DNA of 64,000 nucleotides from assembly GCA_021819085.1 (NCBI GenBank), contig JAKASJ010000001.1, positions 1 through 64,000 on the forward strand. The letters run 5' to 3'. Both the position numbers and the translations under genes were made by a program. The stretch comes from Pseudomonadota bacterium (lineage in GTDB: Bacteria > Pseudomonadota > Gammaproteobacteria > Acidiferrobacterales > UBA6901). The notes beneath the pieces are model-generated. The model did not search any database and was not told the DNA's origin. It worked only from the letters and a program-made list of their open reading frames with translations. Position 1 is the first letter of the stretch. The number at the start of each line of letters is the position of its first letter. This document shows, in pieces, positions 8,631 through 17,732 of this stretch.

Positions 8631-9401
8631 ATGATGCAATCGAAACTGAGCCAGTGCTGCGGAATCCTTCTCATCGCGCTCACCCTGGGTACTGCCTATG
8701 CCGGCACGGTGAGTCAGGCCGAAGAGCGGCTGTTCAACGTACAGCTTCGCCTGGCTAAGAGCGGTGATCCCAATGGCGAGTTCTACGTGGGCGAAATGTA
8801 CGAACAGGGCCTCGGAACTCCGCGCAACCTCGAACTGGCCCACGCGTGGTACGAGAAATCGGCCGACAAGGGCAATATCGAAGCCAAGGACAAACTGGCG
8901 AACTGGGACGAGGTAGTGAAACACGCCGCGGATAGCCAGCAGCAGGTGCGGGCGGCGGCCCGGGCAAAGGCGCAAGCCGAGGCGCGCGCGAAGGCACAGG
9001 CATTAGCACAGGCCCGTGCACTTGCGCAGCAAAAAGCGCAGGCCCTTGCGCTCGCCAGAGAGCGTGCCGCTGCCGAGCGCGCCAGAAAGCGGGCGGCAGC
9101 CGAAGCGGCGGCAAAAAAACTGGAACACGAACGTGCCGAAGCGCTGGCACGCGCCCGCGAACATGCAGCGGCGTTGCGCGCCAGAAAAATCGCCGAGGAG
9201 AAGGCACAGGCCGAGGCCAGACAGCGTGCTACGGCGATTGCTGCCGCCAAGTCCCGCGAAGCTGCAGCGGCTGTCGCGCACGCCAAGAAGCCGGCGCCGG
9301 AAGTTTCATCGTCGACTCACAAGAATAAGCATCACGTCGTCCAGTTTTCCCCCAACCCCTGCAAGGGGGTTGCGGCCCAGTTTCTCTCGACCTGCCACTA
9401 G
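8631..9401 (+). CDS. Exported Sel1-repeat coiled-coil protein (paralog of the preceding gene)
   Basis: The chosen start (ATG 8631, with a second ATG at once after) gives a signal peptide of about 24 residues ending in GTAYA; starts further upstream would bury it. Sel1 units follow (GEFYVGEMYEQGLGT, AHAWYEKSADKGN), then ~130 residues of Ala/Arg/Lys/Glu-rich coiled coil, and a short tail with two Cys (NPCKGVAAQFLSTCH). It shares layout and several Sel1 positions with the gene at 7509 but lacks that protein's C-terminal domain. A GC hairpin begins five bases after the stop. Function unknown; probably a periplasmic structural or adaptor protein. Confidence 0.8.
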   Translation: MMQSKLSQCCGILLIALTLGTAYAGTVSQAEERLFNVQLRLAKSGDPNGEFYVGEMYEQGLGTPRNLELAHAWYEKSADKGNIEAKDKLANWDEVVKHAADSQQQVRAAARAKAQAEARAKAQALAQARALAQQKAQALALARERAAAERARKRAAAEAAAKKLEHERAEALARAREHAAALRARKIAEEKAQAEARQRATAIAAAKSREAAAAVAHAKKPAPEVSSSTHKNKHHVVQFSPNPCKGVAAQFLSTCH

Positions 9402-9405
9402 TAGC

Positions 9406-9428
9406 CGCCGGGCCCCATCGGCCCGGCG
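9406..9428 (+). terminator. GC-rich hairpin after the Sel1 gene
   Basis: Arms CGCCGGGCC and GGCCCGGCG pair perfectly around a five-base loop, immediately after the stop codon at 9401. No T-run follows, so it is a likely 3'-end hairpin rather than a textbook intrinsic terminator. Confidence 0.45.
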
Positions 9429-10009
9429 CAATCGCCAAGCCGGCAGGAAACAGCAGCGCACCCGGCACATCTGTTCCAGGTTCCAGACGATGGCGCGAGG
9501 TCACCCAGCCACCTTTGCCGGATCGGTGGGTCGCGGTACCTGATGACAGCCGCCGCGTCGGCCGCCAACGCAGCCACTTGCGCTCCGGACGGACCCGGGA
9601 ACGGGTGGGGTTATGCCTGGTCCTAAAGGTCCACAAATCTGCGCGGCCAGCCCGTACGTGGAGTGTCGTTGGGCATGGCAGGCAATCGCGGGACCGTATC
9701 GCCCGGCATCACGTCTTTATATTCGGGCGAAAGCAACGATGCGCAACGCGACATGGGCAACGAACCATCAAGGTGCCCGATGACGGCAGGGGCCGCCCAT
9801 GGACTCGCCGGTGTCGGCTCCTGCCCGTCGCGTCGCCGTTACCAGCCGGCAAGGGGCAGGAGTACCTCGGGGCCGGCCGGGTTGCCGATACCGTCCTTGA
9901 TCCGCTGATCCACCACCCGCGACACCCCACCGGAACCCGGGTATCGCGTGCTGCGCGATGCATTGCGCCTGGAACTACCCGCCCTGCCGCCGCACCGAAC
10001 ATAAACGCC

Positions 10010-10072
10010 AAACCACCCCTGTCTCCCGCCGCGCTACGCAGATCGCGTAGCGCAGAAGCGGTGGGGTGGTTT
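10010..10072. repeat. Long imperfect inverted repeat
   Basis: Outer arms AAACCACCCC (10010-10019) and GGGGTGGTTT (10063-10072) and inner arms GCGCTACGC (10031-10039) and GCGTAGCGC (10045-10053) pair around the loop AGATC; the segments between are unmatched. The element could fold on either strand. It could be a bidirectional terminator or a remnant of a small palindromic mobile element. Confidence 0.7.
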
Positions 10073-10181
10073 ACCGATAAATCCATAAACTGGTCTCGCT
10101 ACCGGGGCCAAATAGCGAAATCCGGGATGGCGGATCGACAGGAATCAGCACAGGCGGCCTCCGGCAAGCTGCGCGCTTCGG

Positions 10182-10211
10182 GAACGGCGTCCCCCGCCGG
10201 GGGTCCCGTTC
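10182..10211. repeat. Hairpin in non-coding DNA
   Basis: GAACGG (10182-10187) pairs with CCGTTC (10206-10211), and CCCCC (10191-10195) with GGGGG (10199-10203), with a small internal bulge. It lies about 140 bases beyond the stop of the substrate-binding protein gene on the minus strand. Confidence 0.55.
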
Positions 10212-10348
10212 GGTCATGACCAACCGGCCTTCACCCGCGGTGCTTAGCGGCGCTGCCGCACCTGCGGCCCGCGCCGGGGTGGCAGGCGGAGACTCTCAAC
10301 GCAAAGCCGCCCTGCGCCCGGACCCGTCGTCCGCGCCGGACCCGTCCG

Positions 10349-10789
10349 TCAGGGCACGATCAGCAGGACCTTGACTGTACGATCCAGCACCTTGCCATCA
10401 ACATAGCCGATGCCATCGGGGTGGCGGGCAACCCAGCGCTTGACGGCCTCGTTGCCACCCACCGCACGCGGCGGTTCGCCCCTGCCGGAAAAAATGAGCT
10501 TTGACCAATAGGACTTGAGTCTCACCGGACCCATTCCGACTACCTTTCGGTAGAATTCGGCCCGCACCGGACTGTGCCGATACTGATCTACTGCCACGGC
10601 CCTCCGGCCATCGGGAAATTCGTCAGACTTGCCGAGATAAATCATGGCAACATCGGCTGCGCTGATGCCCTCTAGCGGATTTGCGGGATTTCCGATGATC
10701 GCGAGCGCAGCATTGGCCGCGTTCATCATTCCCGAAAACCCGACGACGACGAGCACGAGGACAGTAAGCTTTTTCAGTAGTCTTGCCAT
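10349..10789 (-). CDS. Small PstS-like periplasmic substrate-binding protein
   Basis: About 146 residues starting at the internal ATG (MARLLKKLTVLVLVVV), which gives a clear signal peptide ending in NAANA and leaves a 13-base gap to the porin gene; a further upstream ATG would overlap the porin. The mature part (NPLEGISAADVAMIYLGK, then FYRKVVGM, WSKLIFSG, PDGIGYVDG) matches the pattern of short phosphate-ABC-transporter-type substrate-binding proteins, roughly one lobe of a full PstS. No ABC transporter genes are adjacent. It is co-directional with and downstream of the porin, so the pair probably works together at the outer membrane/periplasm. Ligand unknown. Confidence 0.75.
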   Translation of the reverse strand: MARLLKKLTVLVLVVVGFSGMMNAANAALAIIGNPANPLEGISAADVAMIYLGKSDEFPDGRRAVAVDQYRHSPVRAEFYRKVVGMGPVRLKSYWSKLIFSGRGEPPRAVGGNEAVKRWVARHPDGIGYVDGKVLDRTVKVLLIVP

Positions 10790-10802
10790 TTGTCCGAATC
10801 TC

Positions 10803-12011
10803 CTAGAACACGAGGTCGAGGGCAACGCTGTAGATCATCACGTGGCTCTTGCCTGCGGGCAGAGGCCCGATGAGCAACCCGCGCGTTCCGTCGAGCGGTT
10901 TGACCTCTTCCGCTTCGAACTTGATATCTGCACCGGTGCCCAATTCGTACCGCAGACCGCCGGTCACCGAGCTTTGCGCAAGCGGCGTGCCATAGCCCTG
11001 CCCGACAGGGTTGTTGTTATCCTCGAGCTTGGCGAAGGTCACGTTGGGCAGGAATTTCCCGATGCGATAGCCGACGGTCGCATACCAGCCCTTCTGGTCA
11101 GGAAAAGCTGCGTTGGCGCCCTGCTCGATCTTGCGCTGGAAATACTCCGAATACAGCACGATGTTCTCCCAGTCCATGCTGCCACCGACGCTGGAGAAGG
11201 TCGCCGTCTTGTCACTTACACCGAACGCCGGCGCACTGACCAGGGTCTTGAGGTACCCGGCGCGCAGGGTGAATGCATTGGTGCCACCGCTCACGTTGAT
11301 GCCGTACATGCTGTCGGCAGTGAAGTCTGTGTAAGCCACAGTACCCGGAGGCGAAGGCTGGACACTGCCGACACCCGTTTGCGGGTTTACGACTGTTTCC
11401 GGAACGGCACCGATGACTTCCTGCGGAACCAGCGCCTGTTCACCCGAGCTCGCGCCGTAATAGGGCTGTATCAGCATCGAAAACCGGCCGAAATTGACCC
11501 GATAGAGCATGTCCAAGCCGTTGATCGTTGAGATCGGGTTGGAGTAGTAGACCTCCTGCGGCGGGCGTATCCACGGATAGGCATAGCCGACCTCCAGGTA
11601 ATCGGAGATCAGAAAGGTCGTGAGCTTCAGCTTGCCGGCGCGGATCGCCAGCGGATCGGCCAGATGGTAAGTCACGAACGCCCAGTTCGCTTTCATCGCG
11701 TAGTTGCCTTCACGGGCCCGCGACAGCAACTGTCCGGTCACATCCACCTTCGAATTGATCTTGGCGGATATCTGCAGACCGAAGCGGCTGTCGTTGGTGA
11801 ACCCGACCTTGTTGGCGATGTTTCCATCCTGACTCACCAGGCCTCGCCCTGGCCCTGCGGTGCATGCAACATCACCTTGGCAGGGTGCTGTATCAGCATA
11901 GGTGGCCCCGGCGGTGAGAAAGCCATTCACCCGGACTCCTTCAATTCCAAACGCCTGACCAGCGCTGAGGATCGACAAGACCCCCATTGCGCTAATTAGC
12001 CATTTCTTCAT
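10803..12011 (-). CDS. Outer-membrane porin-like beta-barrel protein
   Basis: 402 residues with a signal peptide ending near GQAFG, alternating hydrophobic strands through the length, and a C-terminal aromatic residue (ALDLVF), the hallmark of outer-membrane barrels. FGLQISAKINSKVDVTGQLLS and FVTYHLADPLAIRAGKLKLTTFL resemble general or DcaP/OprP-type porins. It is the first gene of a two-gene unit with the small PstS-like protein. Anion or phosphate uptake is a reasonable guess from that neighbour but is inference. Confidence 0.8.
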   Translation of the reverse strand: MKKWLISAMGVLSILSAGQAFGIEGVRVNGFLTAGATYADTAPCQGDVACTAGPGRGLVSQDGNIANKVGFTNDSRFGLQISAKINSKVDVTGQLLSRAREGNYAMKANWAFVTYHLADPLAIRAGKLKLTTFLISDYLEVGYAYPWIRPPQEVYYSNPISTINGLDMLYRVNFGRFSMLIQPYYGASSGEQALVPQEVIGAVPETVVNPQTGVGSVQPSPPGTVAYTDFTADSMYGINVSGGTNAFTLRAGYLKTLVSAPAFGVSDKTATFSSVGGSMDWENIVLYSEYFQRKIEQGANAAFPDQKGWYATVGYRIGKFLPNVTFAKLEDNNNPVGQGYGTPLAQSSVTGGLRYELGTGADIKFEAEEVKPLDGTRGLLIGPLPAGKSHVMIYSVALDLVF

Positions 12012-12300
12012 CGTATGATCCCCTCACGTTTTGTGGAGAATTTTGGCTCTTGTTATGCCGTCCCAAGCAATTGAAATGGGCACGACCGCAACCACCGCGG
12101 ACCATCCAGTTCGCAATCCACTGGTTTTACTATAGTCAAGGACTACGGCGGCGCAAGAAAACAATTGGCCGTTTCTGTCTCTGGCCAAGGCGCGTGCACG
12201 GAACGGACAGAAGCCTGGCGCCGACACAGCCTCGCGCCTCGCCGGATTTGCCTCCCGTCCGGCACGGAACCCGGGGTGCAGGACTCGTGTCGAATCTGCA

Positions 12301-12624
12301 ATGAGCGTGAACCAATATGAAACACTTTCCGAGGCGATTACGGCACTCAAGCGCCGTGGATACGGTGTGTACTTCGAGGCGTTCGACGGCCTGATCAGCA
12401 CCCCCGACCACCGCAAATCCTTCAGCGCGGACGAAGTGGCCGTACGCGAGCATCATCGTTTCGAGGGAACCTCCGATCCGGATGAAATGGCCGTGGTCTA
12501 CGCCATTGAGACGGCCGATGGCACCCGTGGCATTCTCATTGATGCTTTCGGGGTCTACGCCGACCCGAAACTGGGCCGACTGATCACCACCGCGCAGATG
12601 CGTGAATACACGCCCTCCCTCTGA
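12301..12624 (+). CDS. Small conserved protein (family often labelled phosphoribosylpyrophosphate synthetase)
   Basis: 107 residues, soluble. The pattern SxDEVAVREHHRFEGTSDPDEMAVVYAIE, followed by GTRGILIDAFGVYAD, matches a short family found in many bacteria. Database entries sometimes call it phosphoribosylpyrophosphate synthetase, but it is far too short and lacks the PRPP-binding motif, so that name should not be trusted. It starts divergently from the porin. Function unknown. Confidence 0.75.
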   Translation: MSVNQYETLSEAITALKRRGYGVYFEAFDGLISTPDHRKSFSADEVAVREHHRFEGTSDPDEMAVVYAIETADGTRGILIDAFGVYADPKLGRLITTAQMREYTPSL

Positions 12625-12889
12625 GCAAAAGTGACCCATTTCCTGCGGTTGCCTACACCCCTCTCCCCCCGCATCCTGTCTCGCATCATGCCTTTGCGGC
12701 CACAGGAACCCGGATCCGCAGATGCCGTGCCAGAATAGACACCACTTGTCCGGCGGACAGATCTGATCGTCTGACACCGGATGCAGATCCGGATGCGTGT
12801 GCCATAGTTGATGCGAGAACCATCCCGGACCAACCGCAGTAACGGGTTCAAGACACCCATCGCCGGGGCACATCGCTAAGGAAGAACGT

Positions 12890-14044
12890 GTGAGCATCTT
12901 CTATAAGGACTGTCCCCAATGTGCCGCCACCCATGCCGCGAGCGCTGTCCGCTGCAGCTGCGGCCATTTCTTCGTCCTGGAAAGCGAAGCGGGACCGGAG
13001 TTGAGTCCCGAGCTGCGCGCCCAGGAAGAAAAACTCTATGAAATCTACCTTGCAGCCCGGCGTGACCAGACCGCCAGGGCCATGGAGGCAGCACGCGCCG
13101 AGGCCTCCAGGGCGCCCGGAAGCGCTCAGGCAGCCCGCCTGCTGGCAGAGGCTGAAGCAGCCCTGAAGGCGGCTCAGGCAGAACTCGATATCCAGATGGA
13201 AAAAAGCGCTGAATCGCGAAGACTGGCGGAGGCCGCCAGAGCCGCGGCCGTCGAGCCCCGGACTGCCGTGGAGACCGGTACCGGCCCGAACCCGGATTCG
13301 GCTCAGCCCACTGCTCCAATCGCGGCCAAGCCTGCCGCCAGATCAGCGAAGATCCGCGCGCGCTCTGTGCACGAGGCAGCAGCCAGGGCAGACAAGAGTA
13401 ACGTAGCCGCTGCGACACACGCCAGACCGGCACCGGCTCCCGCCGGCGCCCGGGCTAAAGCCGAGACACGCGCCCAGGTGAAAGCACAGAAGGCGGCGCG
13501 GGCAGCACTCGCCAGAACACGTGCCGAGGAGCTCGCCTGCTCCGAGGCCGACAGCCGGGCGCGTCAGCGTGCACAGAGCGAGGAAGCCCTGAGGCTCGCC
13601 CAAGCGGAATCCGAGCGATCTGCGCAGGCGGCTAGCGTCCAGGCCGACGCACAACGGGCGGCGCACGAAAACAGGGAAACGCCGGCGCAGACCCAGCCGG
13701 AACTGGCGCCGCTTGCGCGCCAGGAAATGGCCGAACAGGCATTCCGCGCAGCACAGGCGGCGAAGGCTGATCATGCTTTGGTCATGGTCAAGGCGGAACA
13801 GCACGCCGCACAGGCCGGGGGTGGTGCGGCATTTCGGGCGGCACAATCGGCACGCGCGGCTCAGATCGTCGCCACGGTCCAGGCCGCGGACACGAAGGAA
13901 TGCCCCAGCTGCACCGCATCGGTCGCGCTCCTTGCCAAAACATGCCGCTGCGGATTCACTTTTCCCGCAGGCTCGACGGAGCTGCCGGTGCTGACGCTCA
14001 GCGCGGTGGAACTCGCCGAGCTGTTCGGTACCCCACGGTCCTGA
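12890..14044 (+). CDS. Coiled-coil protein with a zinc ribbon at each end
   Basis: 384 residues from a GTG with AAGGAAG upstream. The N-terminus holds CPQC (Cys8, Cys11) and CSCG (Cys22, Cys24); the C-terminal region holds CPSC and CRCG at nearly the same spacing. Both look like UPF0547-type zinc ribbons (CPxC...CxCG-x-x-F). The ~330 residues between are Ala/Arg/Glu/Gln-rich helix, probably a long coiled coil, broken by a Pro-rich part at ~125-155. There is no signal peptide, so it should be cytoplasmic. Composition resembles the Sel1 coiled-coil genes at 7.5-9.4 kb. Function unknown; a zinc-dependent scaffold is a guess. Confidence 0.75.
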   Translation: MSIFYKDCPQCAATHAASAVRCSCGHFFVLESEAGPELSPELRAQEEKLYEIYLAARRDQTARAMEAARAEASRAPGSAQAARLLAEAEAALKAAQAELDIQMEKSAESRRLAEAARAAAVEPRTAVETGTGPNPDSAQPTAPIAAKPAARSAKIRARSVHEAAARADKSNVAAATHARPAPAPAGARAKAETRAQVKAQKAARAALARTRAEELACSEADSRARQRAQSEEALRLAQAESERSAQAASVQADAQRAAHENRETPAQTQPELAPLARQEMAEQAFRAAQAAKADHALVMVKAEQHAAQAGGGAAFRAAQSARAAQIVATVQAADTKECPSCTASVALLAKTCRCGFTFPAGSTELPVLTLSAVELAELFGTPRS

Positions 14045-14116
14045 TCCAGACCGCAACAGTCCAGCATAGCGGTCGCACCACGCCCTCCGGCGTTCCTCCG
14101 GCGCGCGGAAACACCG

Positions 14117-16003
14117 TCACACGACGGCCAACACCTCCAGCAGTTGGTTCAGGCGCTGGACGAACCCCGCCGGATCATCGAGCTGCCCGCCTTCACTAAG
14201 CAACGCCTGATCGAAAAGCAGCCGACTCCAGTCGGAAAATCGCCCGGCATCGTCCTCCGACCTGAGCCTGACGACCAGCGGATGCGCAGGATTGATCTCC
14301 AGAATCGGCCTGACTGAAGCGCCGCTCTGGCCAGCCGCCCTGAGCAGGCGTTCCATATTGACGCTGATATCGTTCTCACCGGTCACCAGACAGGCTGGTG
14401 ACGTGGTCAGGCGGTGTGTGACACGCACATCGCGCACGCGCTCCCCGAGCACGCTCTTGATCCTGTCCGCGAGATCCTTGAATTCGGTCGCCGTCTTCTC
14501 CTGCTGCGCCTTGTCCTCCTTGTCTTCCAGCTTGCCGAGGTCCAGGTCGCCCTTGGTCACCGACTGAAGCCGCTTTCCTTCGAACTCGGTAAGGTGAGTC
14601 ACCACCCATTCATCAATGCGGTCATGCATCAGCAGGACTTCAACGCCCTTCTTGCGGAAGATTTCCAGATGCGGACTGCCCTTGGCGGCGCCGAAGCTGT
14701 CGGCGGTGACGTAATAGATCTTGTCCTGACCCTCTTTCATGCGCGCCACGTAGTCGCCGAACGAGACAGCCTGGGCATCGGTATCCGTGTGCGTAGACGC
14801 AAAGCGCAGCAAACGGGCAATGCGATCGCGATTGCCGTAATCCTCAACGATGCCCTCCTTGAGCACACGGCCAAATTCCTTCCAGAACACGGTGTACTTC
14901 TCGCTATCCTTCTGGGCCAGGTCATCAAGCAGGTCGAGAACTTTCTTCACCGAGCCGGCGCGCATGGCATCGATGTCCTTGCTGTGCTGCAGGATTTCCC
15001 GGGAGATATTGAGCGGCAGGTCGTTCGAATCGACCACGCCGCGGACGAAGCGCAGATACGCGGGCAGCAACTGCTCGGCGTCGTCCATGATAAACACCCG
15101 GCGCACGTAGAGCTTCACGCCATGCCGTTTCTCCCTGTCCCAGAGATCGAATGGAGCGCGCTGCGGCAAATAAAGCAATGCTGTGTATTCCTGCTTTCCT
15201 TCCACGTGGCTGTGTACGTGGGCCAGCGGCGGCTCGAAGTCGTGCGCGACATGCTTGTAGAATTCCTCGTATTCCTGCGCGGTGATCTCGCTGCGCGGGC
15301 GCGCCCAAAGCGCGGAAGCGCGGTTGACGACCTCCTCTGGCCCATCCGCTTCGCCTTCCTTGCGCATGCGAATCGGGAGTGTGATGTGGTCGGAGTATTT
15401 GTGCACAATGTCCCGCAGCCGGTGCGGGTCGAGAAATTCCTCTTCGCCCTCGCGCAAATGCAGCACCACTTCCGTGCCACGCGCAGGGCGCTCGACCGTC
15501 TCGAGCGTATACTCGCCCTTGCCGTCCGACTCCCAGCGCACTCCATGCTCCGGTCCGAGGCCTGCGCGTCGCGTATACAGCGTCACCTTGTCGGCAACGA
15601 TGAATGTCGAGTAGAAACCGACCCCGAACTGGCCTATAAGCCGCAGGTCTTTTGCGCGGTCTCCGGTGAGCGAAGCCAGGAACTGGCGGGTACCCGATTT
15701 GGCAATGGTACCGATGTTGTCGACTACCTCCGCGCGACTCATGCCGACGCCATTGTCCGAAACCGTAACCGTCCGCGCCTGCGGATCGAACTGCACCCTG
15801 ATCGCCAGATCGCTGTCACCTTCGAACAGGCCATCGTCGGTCAGCGCTTCAAAGCGCAGCTTGTCGGCAGCATCCGATGCGTTGGATATCAGCTCTCGCA
15901 GGAAGATTTCCTTGTTGCTGTAGAGCGAATGGATCATGAGATCCAGAAGCTGGCGGACCTCGGCTTGAAATCCGAGGGTTTCCTTGTGCATCTCTGTGGT
16001 CAT
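14117..16003 (-). CDS. htpG: Molecular chaperone HtpG (Hsp90)
   Basis: Starting at the ATG at 16003 gives 628 residues, the normal length; the longer frame to 16159 only adds non-homologous sequence. The GHKL ATPase motifs are present: [32 protein letters not shown]. The middle domain follows with [16 protein letters not shown], then the C-terminal dimerisation region. HtpG is the cytosolic ATP-dependent Hsp90 that remodels client proteins with DnaK. It converges with the zinc-ribbon gene. No sigma-32 promoter was identified. Confidence 0.97.
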   Translation of the reverse strand: MTTEMHKETLGFQAEVRQLLDLMIHSLYSNKEIFLRELISNASDAADKLRFEALTDDGLFEGDSDLAIRVQFDPQARTVTVSDNGVGMSRAEVVDNIGTIAKSGTRQFLASLTGDRAKDLRLIGQFGVGFYSTFIVADKVTLYTRRAGLGPEHGVRWESDGKGEYTLETVERPARGTEVVLHLREGEEEFLDPHRLRDIVHKYSDHITLPIRMRKEGEADGPEEVVNRASALWARPRSEITAQEYEEFYKHVAHDFEPPLAHVHSHVEGKQEYTALLYLPQRAPFDLWDREKRHGVKLYVRRVFIMDDAEQLLPAYLRFVRGVVDSNDLPLNISREILQHSKDIDAMRAGSVKKVLDLLDDLAQKDSEKYTVFWKEFGRVLKEGIVEDYGNRDRIARLLRFASTHTDTDAQAVSFGDYVARMKEGQDKIYYVTADSFGAAKGSPHLEIFRKKGVEVLLMHDRIDEWVVTHLTEFEGKRLQSVTKGDLDLGKLEDKEDKAQQEKTATEFKDLADRIKSVLGERVRDVRVTHRLTTSPACLVTGENDISVNMERLLRAAGQSGASVRPILEINPAHPLVVRLRSEDDAGRFSDWSRLLFDQALLSEGGQLDDPAGFVQRLNQLLEVLAVV

Positions 16004-16133
16004 GGGGAAAAACAGGCTCCTCTTGAAGGTTGTCCGGAAACTGCCAGATGGGAATTTAGGGTCTGCGGGGATGGGTTTCAAGGGCACCGCCCATCCTTCG
16101 AAAATTGCTGCCCCCAGGCCGCCCGAAAGCCGT

Positions 16134-16706
16134 CTAGCGGCGGACGGGGTGCAGGTCATCCGGGGTGTCGATGTCCTGCACGATGCCCGGATCGTCTACG
16201 GGGATGCGCACGACACGGCCGGGGTGACGTGCAATGAGGTCGCGGGCGCCGGTGTCGCCGCGCAGCTGCAACAATTGCGCGCGCAATGGTGCGCCGAATC
16301 CGACCGGGTGACCGCGCTGCCCCCGATATTCCACAACCGCGATTTCGGCGCCGCCTTCAATGGCACCGGCCACCGCAGCGATGGTGGCAGGCCGGATATA
16401 CGGCATGTCCGCCAGGGCAAGAACCCAGCCTCCGGCCTGGGCGCTGGCGGTCACACCACAGACGATGCTGTGACCCAGGCCGTGCGCCGAGTCGCGGCAA
16501 TATACCACGTCCAGGCCCTCCTCCCGCAGCCGTCGCGCGAGCTCCTCATCGCCCGACCGGACCACGCCCAGGGATTGGGGCAGTCCCTGGGCCAGATGGC
16601 GCGCCGCCGATACGCCGATGGCACAGCCGTCGGCAAGCGGGCAGAGAAGCTTGTTTGCTCCGAAGCGCAATCCAGCGCCACCCGCCAGCAACAGACCCTG
16701 GATCAT
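16134..16706 (-). CDS. MobA-like nucleotidyltransferase (molybdenum cofactor cytidylyltransferase type)
   Basis: About 190 residues from the ATG at 16706, where the stop of xdhC and this start are arranged TGACATG, so translation is probably coupled. The N-terminus has the NTP-transferase signature [17 protein letters not shown], followed by [17 protein letters not shown] and GHPVGF, and IDTPDDL at the end. In molybdenum hydroxylase operons such proteins (MocA) add CMP to molybdopterin to make MCD for xanthine-oxidase-family enzymes. It is the last gene of a four-gene operon with the hydroxylase subunits and XdhC, which supports that role. Confidence 0.85.
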   Translation of the reverse strand: MIQGLLLAGGAGLRFGANKLLCPLADGCAIGVSAARHLAQGLPQSLGVVRSGDEELARRLREEGLDVVYCRDSAHGLGHSIVCGVTASAQAGGWVLALADMPYIRPATIAAVAGAIEGGAEIAVVEYRGQRGHPVGFGAPLRAQLLQLRGDTGARDLIARHPGRVVRIPVDDPGIVQDIDTPDDLHPVRR

Positions 16707-16707
16707 G

Positions 16708-17718
16708 TCATGCGGCGGGTTCACGCCCGGGCACGTTGCGCTCAACAGACGCATCGCATCCGGACAGCGACACAGCGGCCGGAGCGCGGCGCACAGCGGT
16801 CAGTTCCGCGAGGATCGCGACCGCGATCTCCGGCGGGGTGCGGCTTCCGATCCGCAATCCGACCGGACCGTGAAGCCGCGCGGTCGCGTCCGGCGGCAGA
16901 CCGAGTGACGCCAGGCGCTCGCGGCGCCGGGCGTTGTTGACCGTCGACCCGAGCGCACCGACATAGAAAGCAGCCGAGCCGAGCGCCTCCATCAGAGCCA
17001 GATCGTCGAGTTTGGGATCGTGAGTGAGGGCGATGACCGCACTACGCGCATCGCAAGCCGAGGCCACAACGGCATCATCCGGCATGGACGCGTCGACCGC
17101 GACGCCGTCTACCGGCCAGGTATCACGGTATTCCACGCGTGGATCGCACACGATCACTTCGTAATCGAGCGCCAATGCCATCTGCGCGAGATAGCGTGAG
17201 ACCTGACCCGCGCCGATGAGCAGCAAACGCCAGGCAGGACCGAAAACCTTGATCATGTCCCGGCCGTCCCAGGAGAAATCGCTGTCGCGCCCGGCCGCAT
17301 GCAGGCTCGCTTCGCCGGTGGCCACGCACAGCCTCCGCGCGATGAGCCTGCGCGCATCGATGGCATGCGCGATGGCCCTGAAGGGATCGACGGAGCTCAG
17401 CCTCTCCGTGACGAGCTCCAGACGCCCCCCGCACGGCAGACCGAAGCGATGGGCCTCCTCCACACTGACACCATAACGGACGATTTCGGGCAATCCGTCG
17501 ACGGGTGCCCGCTCGCGCAGCCGCCGCACGAGGTCTTCTTCCACGCAGCCGCCGGATACCGATCCGGCCATGCGGCCATCGGCACGCAGCGCCAGCATTG
17601 AGCCCGCGGGACGCGGAGACGAGCCCCAGGTGGCGGCCACCGTCACGAGACTCACGTCACGGCCCTGCTCCTTCCATGCCATCGCAGTGCGCAGCACTTC
17701 CAGATCCGGGGCTTCCAT
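16708..17718 (-). CDS. XdhC/CoxI family molybdenum hydroxylase maturation protein
   Basis: 336 residues. The N-terminal part (VTVAATWGSSPRPAGSMLAL, then SVSGGCVEEDLV) is the XdhC_CoxI motif and the C-terminal part (LLLIGAGQVSRYLAQMALAL) is a Rossmann-type XdhC_C domain. XdhC proteins bind sulphurated cofactor and insert it into the apo-hydroxylase. It sits 15 bases after the Mo-subunit gene and directly before the MobA-like gene, exactly where a dedicated maturation factor is expected. Confidence 0.92.
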   Translation of the reverse strand: MEAPDLEVLRTAMAWKEQGRDVSLVTVAATWGSSPRPAGSMLALRADGRMAGSVSGGCVEEDLVRRLRERAPVDGLPEIVRYGVSVEEAHRFGLPCGGRLELVTERLSSVDPFRAIAHAIDARRLIARRLCVATGEASLHAAGRDSDFSWDGRDMIKVFGPAWRLLLIGAGQVSRYLAQMALALDYEVIVCDPRVEYRDTWPVDGVAVDASMPDDAVVASACDARSAVIALTHDPKLDDLALMEALGSAAFYVGALGSTVNNARRRERLASLGLPPDATARLHGPVGLRIGSRTPPEIAVAILAELTAVRRAPAAVSLSGCDASVERNVPGREPAA

Positions 17719-17732
17719 GGTGATGGTCCGGT

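Larger units (their letters stand above)
9402..10348. other. Long non-coding stretch with strong hairpins
   Basis: About 950 bases without a credible gene: open frames here are Arg/Pro/Gly-rich and lack starts with ribosome sites. It contains the hairpin at 9406-9428, a very long imperfect inverted repeat at 10010-10072 and a further hairpin at 10182-10211. It lies between converging transcription units, so the structures may be 3'-end elements; a structured RNA is possible. Confidence 0.5.

Noticed and set aside
9515-10219. 234-codon frame in the hairpin-rich non-coding stretch
   Set aside because: Arg/Pro/Gly-rich composition, no ribosome-binding site, and it runs straight through strong inverted repeats.
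12301-12624. Naming this gene phosphoribosylpyrophosphate synthetase
   Set aside because: The protein has 107 residues and lacks the PRPP loop; the label in databases is misleading.
14414-16237. 607-codon open frame antisense to htpG
   Set aside because: High GC opens long antisense frames here. The frame mirrors HtpG codon positions and has no protein-family signal or start site.
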